DNA of 64,000 bases, from assembly GCA_951799445.1 (NCBI GenBank), contig OX637287.1, positions 54,956,756 through 55,020,755 of the forward strand, given 5' to 3'. Source of the DNA: Pseudisothecium myosuroides (taxonomy: Eukaryota > Streptophyta > Bryopsida > Hypnales > Lembophyllaceae). Below the pieces are notes generated by a model. That model did no database searches and was not told the DNA's origin. It saw only the letters and a program-made list of their open reading frames with translations. Both the position numbers and the translations under genes were made by a program. Shown one piece after another: positions 46,081 to 58,095 of this stretch. Within the stretch, counting starts at the first letter, position 1. Every line of letters starts with the position of its first letter.

Positions 46081-49000
46081 TAAATTGCACTCACAGCAAT
46101 GTTTGCCGAACAATTGAGTCAGTTGAGTGTGTAAATCAAGAGATGTCGCAAGATATCACCACAGAAAAAAGAAGGTACGTTCAATGGCTTGGCCACCCAT
46201 ATAAACATCAATGGCAAGAAATGACTAAGGAAACCTGTTTCTAGGAATAGCAAAAATAAAGAAAAACAAATATGTACCTGCACATTTCAGACTTTAACAG
46301 TTTGCAGCTCTTCGACGAGGCTTGCCATCCTCAGAAGTCGATAACGTCCTAAACGTCAGGTCTTGGAGAGTATTGGGATCACACTTTTTAGTCAACTGCA
46401 AAGCCAATCGACACAATCTTAAGTAATACAGCTTTTCACTTGCAGACTCTGAGAGAGACTTCCACTCACTTGTCAGGACAATGTAGAAGATGCAAAATCA
46501 TGATTCACATTTAAAATTAACAGTAGATAATGCTCACACAAAGAAAAAGTCAAATAGTTACCTGCAATAAACACTAGTCAGCAGGCTTCCCGAGCATGGT
46601 AACTGCAGCATACGGAGTCTCTGATTTCTTAGCAAAGTGATTATTGCAGTAATAGCCGCGATAAAAGAATTTCACATGATATTTCACCTCCACGTATGAT
46701 CTCAGAGAGAGGAGAGAAGAGAGAGACACGCATGAATGAGGAAATTGCGGATGGCTTCGACCATTTCAGTAATCAAAACAATAAAAAATAGTTCAACACT
46801 TCAACGCACCGTTTATTCAAACGAACTCCAGGTTGACAAGAGCTCAGAAAGCTTCCGCATGATAAAAAAATCCATCCGACTAGCCTTCACGGATCTCTTC
46901 ACGGTTAGATGCTTCAACACCTTCAAAGCAGAGCAGGCCTCGGTAATGCAGGAGAGGATACTGGGATTTTGCGAAAGTTTGCTACGCCATCAGCAATTGG
47001 TTGCAGAACTGTTCTACGGATCTAAGTCCCCAAACACAACACCATAATTGTCAGCGCATCTAGCACGTTAAAAAATGAGCAGAAATGGAAACGGGATGAC
47101 TACCACAAAATAGGGAGTGAGACTAAAACAGAAGTGCTATACTGCAATCACATAGTGAAAAATCAAAACGTTCAGGCAGATCAGACTACTTCCAAACTCC
47201 AGAAAAACAACCAGCTTAGAAACCAATAGGCACCACATCAGGCAAGACCCCGAACACAACATCATGAAAAGTCTTCGTCAAGGTAAACTAACATGCTCTC
47301 GAAAACATGCATGACTATCAGAATCCAAATTCAACGAAGGTGATGTCCAAACACAGCATAGAAAACCCAGCCACAATGCGGAACAGAAAACCTCAAATCA
47401 CCCACTAGAAAGGGTTAGAGCTGGTTCTACGAGTAGTAGGCTTGTGGTAAAACTAGGAACAGAAATCAGAGTGGTTCGCACTCTAGACCCGATAGGCAAC
47501 TCTGTACTGATTTAGGGGTGACACACTGGATCGAAGTGGCCCCTTACTCTACACAAGCCGCACATCTCACTCCTGGCTTATAACGTATGTCGCTTACATT
47601 GGAAAACAGATCGAGGCCATCTGGTTATATGACTACCGGATTTTCTTGTCATTTAATGAAATATTACTAGATGTGAAACAACAGCAAGAGAAGCAACTCC
47701 TGCATACAATTACCCAATTGACATATTTTAGATTATAAGTGTGCAGGCGCAGCATAGACTCGAACTTTGCCTTCTAAACCCTAAACCAACTATCAAATAT
47801 GGTGCTTCAAAATAGGTCTTTCTTGATTCCCAGTGGTCCAACTTTTCGGGGCTTTTCCAGATGTGATACTATTACTTTAAAATACATCAATTACCATAAC
47901 ACTCTTGAACAGGAAGATCAGAGAAACCGTCATTGCTGTAATCCTATGAGTTCCAACCTAGTACCTTATGCACTGCACCTCGGAGAGAAGCTAATCCCAA
48001 TTCAACAAGCTGTAAGTTTCGCACCTGTGTTGACATAGTTTGCCGTTGCTGCAGTCAGAAAGCTACACCAAAAAAATGAGCAGCACCAGACACGAAAAAC
48101 AGAATTACATTAAAAAATATCTAGACACCACACCGTACGGATCTCCCACATACATTTCATCCGTGTATTAAGAACAGACCCTAAATCCTAAACAATACGA
48201 CTGGCCAGAAAACTAAGTATTTGATTACATCCACAAGACTGAAAAGCACATTGCCTACGGACAAAGACTTCTAGTCATTGTCGAGACGAGAACTCAAGTC
48301 ATTCACGTACACAGAAACAATGCCAACAACAGCTACACGCAGAAACGGACCTGCATTACACGAGACAGACTGAAATTTCAGACCTACCGTTCAGTCACAG
48401 GAGACATATACATATCGGAAGGTGAGGCTGCACATGATTGGCCCAATCCCGCAAATGATCCAACCTTGCAGTCAAACATTCAAATTGGGGTTTCTAAAAA
48501 AAGCAAGCCCACTTCAGTTTGGGTAACCAGCCTTGTTACAAAGAAGCTCCCCAATAGTAGCAAAGCTACTTGAACCCCCGGATACTATAAATTCTCTCTG
48601 TCCTCGTTAGATGACCCAGCAATTTTGTGAACAAAATTTGGTTAGTTACTCAAACATAATCACGCAGACGAATTTCTGGACTAGTAGTTCACGGTGCTCT
48701 CTCATGCGATTCCCAACCCTAAACCAAACCCAGAAAACTTACAGCATCTGCAGAGGGTCGTCGATACTCCATTCAACGGCAGCCACCTGCCTTGGGCATT
48801 TCGGGGTTAAGCTGGAGGCCTCGGGCGCCCAGGAAAACAGAAGGGGAGAGTATTCTAGTAATTCACGCATCTTCCGAATACCGTTTGCGAAAGAACTCGC
48901 GGCCACAGCAAGCAAAGAGACCAGTCCGACCTCGATGGCGACCGCAAGTATCCACGATGTTGCAAAAACAAGAGACCGATGAAACGCTCCCGGAATCCCG

Positions 49001-49230
49001 TGCGCAACCTGTCCACGCCGGCTGGGACATCGCAAACCTCCGTCGCAGACAGACTCGCCATGGCCGTAGCTCCCCCGTCACCAACGGCAACTCTCGCATG
49101 TTTCCATCGTCCCCGTGCCACCGGGACTCAACCGAACGCCGGGTATACTTGAATCGAGCCGGGTATAGTGTACCACAGTCCGGGTATTCGTGAGGCCAAC
49201 CTGGGTATGAGAGCGTCCCGCGCTTGCTGA
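46081..49230. other. Unassigned, exon-like patches
   Basis: GC-richer patches at about 46300-46400, 46840-47050 and 48690-49200 contain splice-like signals and short frames. None gives a recognisable domain. 48690-48840 repeats the unit at 43560-43760. These may be further decayed gene fragments of the 35-46 kb series. Confidence 0.4.
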
Positions 49231-50190
49231 ATTTGAAGTCTAACAGTAACAGCAGTGATTTTGGCAAGTAATCCAAAAAATCTGAGATGGAATGAAAAAA
49301 CGTGACATACATACTATTTTTGAAACGGAATCTGCCACTGTCACTGAAAAATTACTGGCATGTGGCAAACGTTTTGGTTATGCAAAACATGTACATTGAT
49401 TTCCATCAATATTTTGTCAAAGATCATTCAACTTTGTTCAATAAGACCCCCCAAAATTATGTAACATATTATTAGACTTTTGACTACAGAAGGATTATGG
49501 TGAGTCTTTTTGTTGTCCTAGTATGTATTGCCAAAAGATTCTTACGGATTGAGTGCTTTGAAATTTGGTAAGGCAAATGCACTAGTAATTGATCATTTAA
49601 GCAATTTTGGAGCAGATCATGCACATGATGTTGTGGAAATTTTTCCCATGACTGTAGGAAGATAGGAAATATGTGGATAGCAAAATTTTCAGAAAATTAT
49701 TCTCAAAATCAAAAATACTATGATTTTTGGAAGCCCAAAAAGTAATGTTGATCCATAGCCATTGTCTAGAGTCTTCCAATTCCGATCTTCCAAGAGGTAA
49801 TACTTTCTTACTACAATTGATATTTAGCTTCACATTTGACAAATTTGTTTCATATAGGATGTAAATTGCCACTTGCGTTAAATAATATTTGCCCTCCCAT
49901 AATTGTGTCTCCCATGTTTAATTTGTTTCTCTAGTTTTCAATATAAATAACATACAACAATCATGAAATTTAGTGAAGTAACATACACAACGAGCTTCAT
50001 TCAATTTTGATTCATTCTTCATAGAAAATAAGTACACAACACTTTTAACTTGCACATTTTCAATTTGGCTTGATTGACGGTTCACGTGCAAAATTGAATG
50101 GTTTAAGCCCATTAAAGTACAATCAACGATTTATTGAAGATATTATTTTCAATGGTGCTTGATTTTTGAAATAAATGTATGTAAATTGGG
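49231..50190. other. AT-rich spacer
   Basis: Nothing beyond short random frames; composition drops to the AT-rich level that holds to the telomere. Confidence 0.5.
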
Positions 50191-50880
50191 ACTAGCAATA
50201 AACCCTATTGGCCCTCCAATTGTGTGTCACATGTATAAAACTCTAACCCCAAAATCCTACTCACGAATCTCAAAAATTTGGAATCTTCATAACTTGTGGG
50301 TTAATTTTGTTTTGGCAATTGGGATATCATTTTATGACTATTGTGAACGGGGTTCCCTTAACTACAGCAAAAGAATTTGTCTCATCACTTTTCATGTACC
50401 TCATAGATTGAAGAAGAAATTTTTTTTGAGAACTTGAATGTTCTCATGAACCCTCAAAACGTGAAACATTTAGAACTTGTGGGGTAATTTTTTTACGGCA
50501 AATGGAATACCATTTCATGACTTTTTTGACTGGGGTTCTTTTAACTGCGGCAAGAGAATTTGTATATTTTACTTCAAATGTGCTTCATAGTAGTATAAAA
50601 AATTTGAAACTTGAATGTTTATATGAATCTTAAAAGCTTAAACTTATTTCAACTTGTGGATTAAGTTTTATTTGGCAATTAGGATACAACTTCATGACTT
50701 TAGTGAATTTGATTCTCTTAAATACAACAGAAGAATTACTATTTTTATTTTATATGTACCTCACAGAACACAGAAAAAGGGAAAACTGAATGTTTTCATG
50801 AATTGTTAAGACTTGAAATATTTAGAACTTATGGGTTCATTTATTTTAGTCAATTGGGAAATTGTATTTGTACTTCCCCT
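50191..50880. repeat. ~178-bp tandem repeat, ~3.7 degenerate copies
   Basis: AACTTGTGGGTTAATTTT-type landmarks occur at 50291, 50474, 50651 and 50826 (spacing 183, 177 and 175 bp). Shared words are TTGGCAATTGGGATA, TTCATGACTTT, GGGGTTC and TTGAATGTTTTCATGAA. Confidence 0.8.
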
Positions 50881-51225
50881 AAGCTCCATCGAAGTAAATT
50901 ACAGAATATCCATACATTTAAGGGGGCTTGGTACACACCATTATAAATTAGTATATGTAGGGTTTTTTTTTTTTGTTTCTTTATTACGTTGAGATCTCCT
51001 GGACTGTGCATTTCTCGGCCGCAATCTTGGTACTCAGTGTGTACCGTGTATGGATTTTTTAACCAGGAGTTCTGACATATGGTGTGTTGATTATGGACTT
51101 TTGAGGTATTTTGGATCTTTCATTGCCCTATATTTATATGCTAAGTTATGTATTTTTTGGACCGTGCATCCCTTGATCCCATCCATAGCACTATTGAAAA
51201 GTTTTTTGCAAGGAGGGCTCCGTCG

Positions 51226-52040
51226 CTAATTCGTTTTGTGACACGTCCTAAAATATGCAATGATTTGTATGGGGCCCACGTAAATTCTATTTTAGATTAC
51301 AGTGATTTTTTTGAACTTGTTGGTGGAAGGTGCGAACGTTTTTGAATTGGGTTTCCATGACTTTGAGGCGGTCGGTCCTTTAAAGTACAGCGAATTAGGC
51401 TAATTCGTTTTGTGACACGTCCTAAAATATGCAATGATTTGTATGGGGCCCACGTAAATTCTATTTTAGATTACAGTGATTTTTTTGAACTTGTTGGTGG
51501 AAGGTGCGAACGTTTTTGAATTGGGTTTCCATGACTTTGAGGCGGTCGGTCCTTTAAAGTACAGCGAATTAGGCTAATTCGTTTTGTGACACGTCCTAAA
51601 ATATGCAATGATTTGTATGGGGCCCACGTAAATTCTATTTTAGATTACAGTGATTTTTTTGAACTTGTTGGTGGAAGGTGCGGACGTTTTTGAATTGGGT
51701 TTCCATGACTTTGAGGCGGTTGGTCCTTTAAAGTACAGCGAATTAGGCTAATTAGTTTTGTGACACGTGGTAAAATATGCAATGATTTGTATGGGGCCCA
51801 TGTAAAATCTATTTTAGATGATAAAGTTTTTTTAGAACTTGTTGGTGGAAGGTGCGAACGTTTTTGAATTGAGTTTCCATGACTTTGAAGCAGTTGGTCC
51901 CATAAAATACATCAAATTAAGCAAATTAGTTTTGTGACATGTCTTAAAATATGCAATGATTTATGTGGGGCCCATGTAAAATTTATTTTAGATTACAGAG
52001 ATTTTGTCGAACTTGTCAATGGTAGGTGTGAATGTGAAAA
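51226..52040. repeat. 174-bp tandem satellite, ~4.7 copies
   Basis: CTAATTCGTTTTGTGACACG begins at 51226, 51400 and 51574, with slightly changed forms at 51748 and 51922: exactly 174 bp each time. The first three copies are nearly identical; copies 4 and 5 diverge progressively toward the telomere. Units contain GGGGCCCACGTAAATTCTAT and GTTTCCATGACTTTGAGGCG. Confidence 0.97.
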
Positions 52041-53105
52041 ATGATAGCACAAACTTGTAGATGTTGTTCACCCTAAACCCAAAAAATGAATTCATCTAAT
52101 TGATTAATAGTCATGAAATTGGCCTCAACATGTATGGAAAAAATGAACCTACAAGTACAATAACCCTGTAAGGCTACGAAAACCCAATGTACTTGAAACT
52201 ATGAAATTAAAAATCTTGTATAGGGTAAATTGCTAACTTGAAAACCTTGTGAACTTGAAGATGAACCATGGGTTATAATAATCTTGTAAAGCTTCAAGGT
52301 GCAAAGGGTTTAGGATTAAATTCTTTAAAAGTAATCCAATAGTAAATAAAATTATTTTGCCAAGGTTTAGGGTTCAACTCTCTAAAAGTAATCCAAAGCA
52401 AATGAAATTGTATGATAGAGTCTAGCTAATATCTAGAAAATACAATTAGATCCTTCAAGCTTTGTCAAAGTAGTTGGGTGGCATCTATCTCCCCACAAAT
52501 CACCTGCCACCTGCAATCCGGCCAACAACAAAACCCAACATGAGTGATCATAGTTTGACAAGAACTCGTTACAGTGATAGAAGAAATGAAAGTATCATCC
52601 TTAATATCGACTATGAACCCAAATCTCCAAATCTAAAACAATAGAGCTCAAACTCTTGATAGAGAGAACTATCTAGGAATTATGAGTTGCATCTACCATA
52701 GTGGAAAACATAACAGAATGCTCTGATAACATTTTTAACTCTACAGAGTGGAATGAAGCACTGCACAATCATAACTTGCTGAGAATAGTTCAAGGGATAT
52801 AAGTAATTTACATACCTATCCTTCCACTCAATTGAATATCTAGACAACTCCAAGTGCACAGTAGGGATCATGGAGCACTTGGAGCTTGGCCATCATTCAA
52901 AGTTCAAATGAGATAGGCATTGAAATAGGCCACCTCTTTGAAATATAAACTATTGGTACATTATTGATACAATAAAAAAGCAACATGTAGAAATAGGGGA
53001 CATTTTAGGGAGTGCATGATTTATGAGTAGCTTGGGTGCTTTTATGGACATCTTACTTTAGTCATGTGTACCTTTCAACCATTTAAATGGTAATGTAACA
53101 AAATC
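52041..53105. other. AT-rich spacer
   Basis: No gene or array supported; scattered telomere-like words near 52100-52400 only. Confidence 0.5.
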
Positions 53106-54135
53106 TAATGGGCAACAATTGAAAATTCATGTAGTATTTGACAGTTGTCAGGGATTAGAACTTACTATATAGAAATTTAAGCCCCCATGTTTTAAATTCC
53201 ATGACATTTGTAAAGTTGGGCCACTAATGGACACAATTCATTTCATTCCTAACTGAATTTATTTTACTGCACTTGAAGATGAATTTCTGAATGGGCAAAA
53301 GCCAAAAACTGAAAATTCACGTAAAATCTAGGCCCCAATACAAATTCGAACTTCCTAAATAGAAATTCAAGCTTTCATTTACAAAATCACATGACATTTT
53401 CAAGTGTGCACCTTTAAATACTGCGATATTTCATCCCCTATTTATTTTAGTTCGTGTGAAGATGTATTCTTAAATATAATGGGTAAGAATTAAAATTCAT
53501 TTGGAATGTAATGCCTTACATCAATTCCAACTTCCTAAATAGAAATTCAAGCATTCACGTACTAAATCCCATGAAATTTCAAATGTGGACCTTTAAAATA
53601 CAGCGATATTTCATCCCCTATTTATTTTAGTTTGCGTGAAGATGTATTCTTAATAATAATGGGTAAGAATGAAAACTCATGTGGAATATAATGCCTTACA
53701 TCAATTCCAACTTCCTAAATAGAAATTCAAGCATTCACGTACAAAATTCCATGACATTTTCAAGTGTGGACCTTTTAAATACAGCAATATTTCATCCCCT
53801 ATTTATTTTAGTTCGCGTGAAGATATATGTATTCCTAAAAATAATGGGTAAGAATGAAAACTCATGTGGAATATAATGCCTTACATCAATTCCAACTTCC
53901 TAAATAGAAATTCAAGCCTTCATTTACAAAATTCCATGACATTTTCAAACGTGGACCTTTTAAATACAGCGATACTTCATCCCCTATTTATTTTAGTTCG
54001 CGTGAAGATGCATTCTTAAAAATAATGGGTAAGAATGAAAACTCATGTGGAATACAATGCCTTACATCAATTCCTACTTCCTATATAATAATTGAAGCAT
54101 TCATTTACAAAATCACATGACATTTCATAGGTGGC
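53106..54135. repeat. ~180-bp satellite array, copy 1
   Basis: CAATTCCAACTTCC recurs at 53522, 53702, 53887 and (CCTACTTCC) 54068, ~180 bp apart, with TTTCATCCCCTATTTATTTTAG, AATGGGTAAGAATGAAAACT and CATGTGGAATATAATGCC-type words in each unit. Related monomers occur at 6575-7390 and 57250-58090. Confidence 0.9.
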
Positions 54136-55080
54136 ACTTTGTGGCTATGCAACTGCTACTTTCTATTTTATTTAGTTTGAAAGTATTTTAAACACTAATC
54201 ATCTTCAAAACTGACGATTTGGGAAAAACATTTATAAACTACAATTTGGAAGAATATTTTGAAACTGGTATATGAATGAAAGTTATAGATTTTGATTTTT
54301 AAATTCTATTTGTACGGTTAGATCTAGTAATGCTATCTCCAATTTTTTGCTATAAATTTGAAAAGAAAATTTCAGAATTCCTTCTAAATTCAATTATAAA
54401 TAAAATATTATCATTTTTTTGAATACAACTTGTTGGAATGAATTTGAAATAAGGTTGACTTCTATTTATATGGTGATTTTAAAAAAAAATTGTGACTTCT
54501 ACGTCTTTGACCTCGTTCTTGCACATTTAGTTTTGAACTAAAGTCAATGCAAATTGATCACTCCACATACTCCCACTATTGTAATTTCAAGAATGTATAT
54601 ATTCTAGTGTTACCAAATCCAAACGATGGATAGGGCAGCAACCTCATAAAGTATCATCAAAAATTAGGATGACTTTCATCCAAGTAGGAGTGAGATAGAA
54701 ACAAGGATCCGAATCTGTTCATCGTCCAAGAAATGGATTTTGGAACGCTCCAAGGTTAAACGTTCAAATTTGGTGTATCATGAAGGGGTTACATGACCTC
54801 CTTGGAGCAGTTGCTTAAAGCATTGGGGTTTCAAGACTCAAGCGTGCTTACAGGTGATATAGGTGATGTTTTGGGTTCTAATTTGAACTATGAGATCTCC
54901 TTTCTTATTATTGGTTTCAACCATTCAAGTTAGACAAATATTTAATGTGACTCACTCCCACTTTGGAGGACTTTACCAGCTTCCTCAATGAAGACCAGGT
55001 GTGAATTAGGGTGACTAAAATATTTGATGGTCTCCCTCGATTGTCTGTGAAGGCTTTGCTGGTCATGCTTTTGGATTAGG
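54136..55080. other. AT-rich spacer
   Basis: No gene or repeat supported. Confidence 0.5.
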
Positions 55081-57240
55081 GAAATGCATAGGCCTCCCAA
55101 AACTCTAACAAGGCTTTGAAAGCCCTAGTACAAAGCCAAGTATCCTACCAGGGCTTCCAAAATCCTATTACAAGGCTGGGAACCCCGTTATGCCTTTGAA
55201 AACCATGGAAGAGGGCTAAAAACCCTACAAAAGCTTTCAAAGCCGTATATTACAGGGTTGAAAACCCTTTTAGGACTTTGAAAACCATAGAAGAGGGCTA
55301 AGAACCCTGTAAGGTCTCTGAAACCCCTGTGTATAGGGCCACAAAACCCCTTAAGGCTTGAAAACCCTGTTGTAGGTCTAAAAACCCTCGTAGGACTTTA
55401 AAAACCCCATTAGGTCTTTACAAACATTGGTAGGACTTTAAAAACATTCTTATAGGGCTAAAAACCTCGTTGGGGCTTCAGGACCCTTTTATAGGACCCT
55501 AAACTCTGTTACAAGGCTAAAAACCTTGTTAGGGCTTTGAAAACCCTGTTAAAGGATCATAAACCCTCTTAAGGCTTTGAAAACCCCATTACAGGGCTAA
55601 AAACCCTGTCAGGGCTTCAAAACCCATTATAGGGCCTGAAACTCTATTATAGGGCTAAAAACTCATTAGGGCTTGAAAACCCCTATAATAGGACCCTAAA
55701 TCCTTCCAGGGCTTTGAAAACCCCATTACTGGGCTGAAAACCCTGTTCGAACTTAAGAAATCTTGGTTTAGGGCTTAAAACCCTGTCAGGGCTTTAGAAG
55801 TCTATTACAGGGCTTAAAACTATTTTACAGGGCTAAAAACCTTGTTAGGCCTTTTCAAACCCTATTATAGGACTAAAATCCCTCTTAGGGCTTCTTAAAC
55901 CCCATTATACGGCTAAAATCCCCATTAGGACTTTAAAAATCCTGTGAAGACTTTGAACCCTCGTTATAGGGCTAAAAACCCTGTCAGGGCTTTAGAAACC
56001 TATTATAGGGCCTAAAACTCTGTTCCAGGGCTAAAAACCTTATTATAGGACTAAAAACCCCTTTAGGACTTCGCAAACCCCATTACAAGACTAGAAACCT
56101 TGTTAGGACTTTAGAAACCCTGTTGAGACTTTAAACCCTCATTATAGGTCTAAAAACCCTGTCAGGGCTATAGAATCCTATTATAGGGCCTGAAACTCTG
56201 CTCCATAGCTAAAAATCTTATTAGGGCTTTGAAAACCCTGTTGTAGGACCCTAAACCCTGTTAGAGCTTTGAAAACCCCATTACAGGGCTAAAAACCCTA
56301 TTAGAACTATTGAAACCTTGTTTCAGGGCTAAGAACCCTGTCAGGGCTTAAGAATCCTAGTGGAGGGCCTAAAACTGTGTTACAAGGCTAAAAACCTTGT
56401 TATGGCTTTGAAAACCTTATTATAGGACCCTAAACCCTCTTGGGGCTTTGAAATCCCCATTACAGGGCTAAACCCCCTGTTAGAACTTAAGAAACCTTGT
56501 TTGGGGGCTAAAAACCGTGTTAGGGCTTTAGAATCTTATTGTAGGGCCTAAAACTTTGTTACAGGGCTAAAAACCTTATGAGGGCTTAGAAAACATTGTT
56601 ATAGGACTTTGAAAACCTTGTTACACGACTAAAAACCCTCTAAGAGCTTTGGAAATCCCATTAGAGGGCCCAAAACCCTGATAGAACTTTAAAAACCCCG
56701 TTAGGACTTTAAAACACTGGTTATAGGGCTGAAAACCCTGTTAGGACTTTAAAACCCTATTGTAGGATCTAAAACTCTGTTATAGGGCTGAAAACCTTGT
56801 GAGGGCTTTGAAAACCCTGTTATAGGACTAAAACCCCTCTTGGGGCTTTGAAAACCCCATTACAGGGCTAAAAACCTTGTTAGGACTATAAAACCCTTGT
56901 TATAGGGCTAGAAACCATGTCAGGCTCTAGGACCCTTGTTATAGGGCCAAAACCAAGTGAAGGCTTTAGAACCCTATTTTAGGGCCTAAAACTCTGTTAT
57001 AGGGTTAGAGACCTTGTCAGGGCTTTGAAAACCCTATCATAGGACCTAAAACGCTCTTGTAATGTAATGTGAGAAACCATGTTATTGGACTAGAAACTTG
57101 TGGGGGCCCTGAAAACCCTAGTAAACGACTAAAAACTATGTTGTAGGGCTAGAAAGCTTGTTAGGACCATGAAACCCTGTTGTAGGTCTAAAAAAACCCT
57201 GTAGGGGTTTGAAAACCCCGTTAGAGGTGCTAAAACAATG
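55081..57240. repeat. ~20-bp telomere-derived minisatellite, ~2.1 kb
   Basis: Two alternating ~20-bp half-units, approximately GTTACAGGGCTAAAAACCCT and GTTAGGGCTTTGAAAACCCT, with many substitutions, fill the interval. Both contain AAACCCT-like ends. No long coding frame survives. Confidence 0.9.
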
Positions 57241-58095
57241 TTACAAGGGCTAAACAATTGAAAATTCATGTAGTATTTGACACGTGTCAGGGATTAGGAT
57301 TTACTATACAGAAATTTAAGCCTCCATGTTTTAAATTCCATGACATTTGTAAAGTTGGGCCACTTATGGACACAACTCATTTCATTCCTAAATGAATTTA
57401 TTTTACTCCACACGAAGATGAATTTCTAAATGGGCAAGAATTTTAGATTCATGTAAAATCTAACCCCCAATACAAATTCCAACTTCCTAAATAGAAATTC
57501 AAGCATTCACGTACTAAATCCCATGACATTTTCAAATGTGGACCTTTAAAATACAGCGATATTTCATCTCCTATTTATTTTAGTTCATATGAAGATGAAT
57601 TCTTAAACGGCCCAGAATTAAAATTCATCAGTAGAATATAATGCCTTACATTAATTCCGACTTCTTAAATAGAAATTTAAAGCATTCAGGTACAAAATTC
57701 CATGACATTTTCAAATGCGGTCCTTTTAAGTACAGTGCCATTTTTTTCCCAATTTATTTTACTTCACATGAAGATGAACTTCTAAATGGGCAAGAATTGA
57801 AAATGCATGTAAAATCTAACCCCCAATTCAAATTCCAACTTCCTAAATAGAAATTCAAGCCTTCACGTACAAAATCCCATGACATTTTTAAGTGTGGACC
57901 TTTAAAATACAGCGATATTTCATTCCCAATTTATTTTAATTTGCGTGAAGATGCATTCTTAAAAATAATGGGTAAGAATGAAAACTCATGTGGAATACAA
58001 TGCCTTACATCAATTCCTACTTCCTATATAATAATTGAAGCATTCATTTACAAAATTCCATGACATTTTCAAACGTGGACCTTTTGAATACAGTG
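57241..58095. repeat. ~180-bp satellite array, copy 2
   Basis: AATTCCAACTTCC-type landmarks lie at about 57475, 57653, 57831 and 58012. The first ~230 bp closely match 53106-53340 and the last ~100 bp match 54030-54135, so both edges of the two arrays correspond. Confidence 0.9.

Noticed and set aside
48611..49312. Frames of 88-149 codons on both strands
   Set aside because: No recognisable domain, mutually overlapping; kept only as unassigned exon-like patches.
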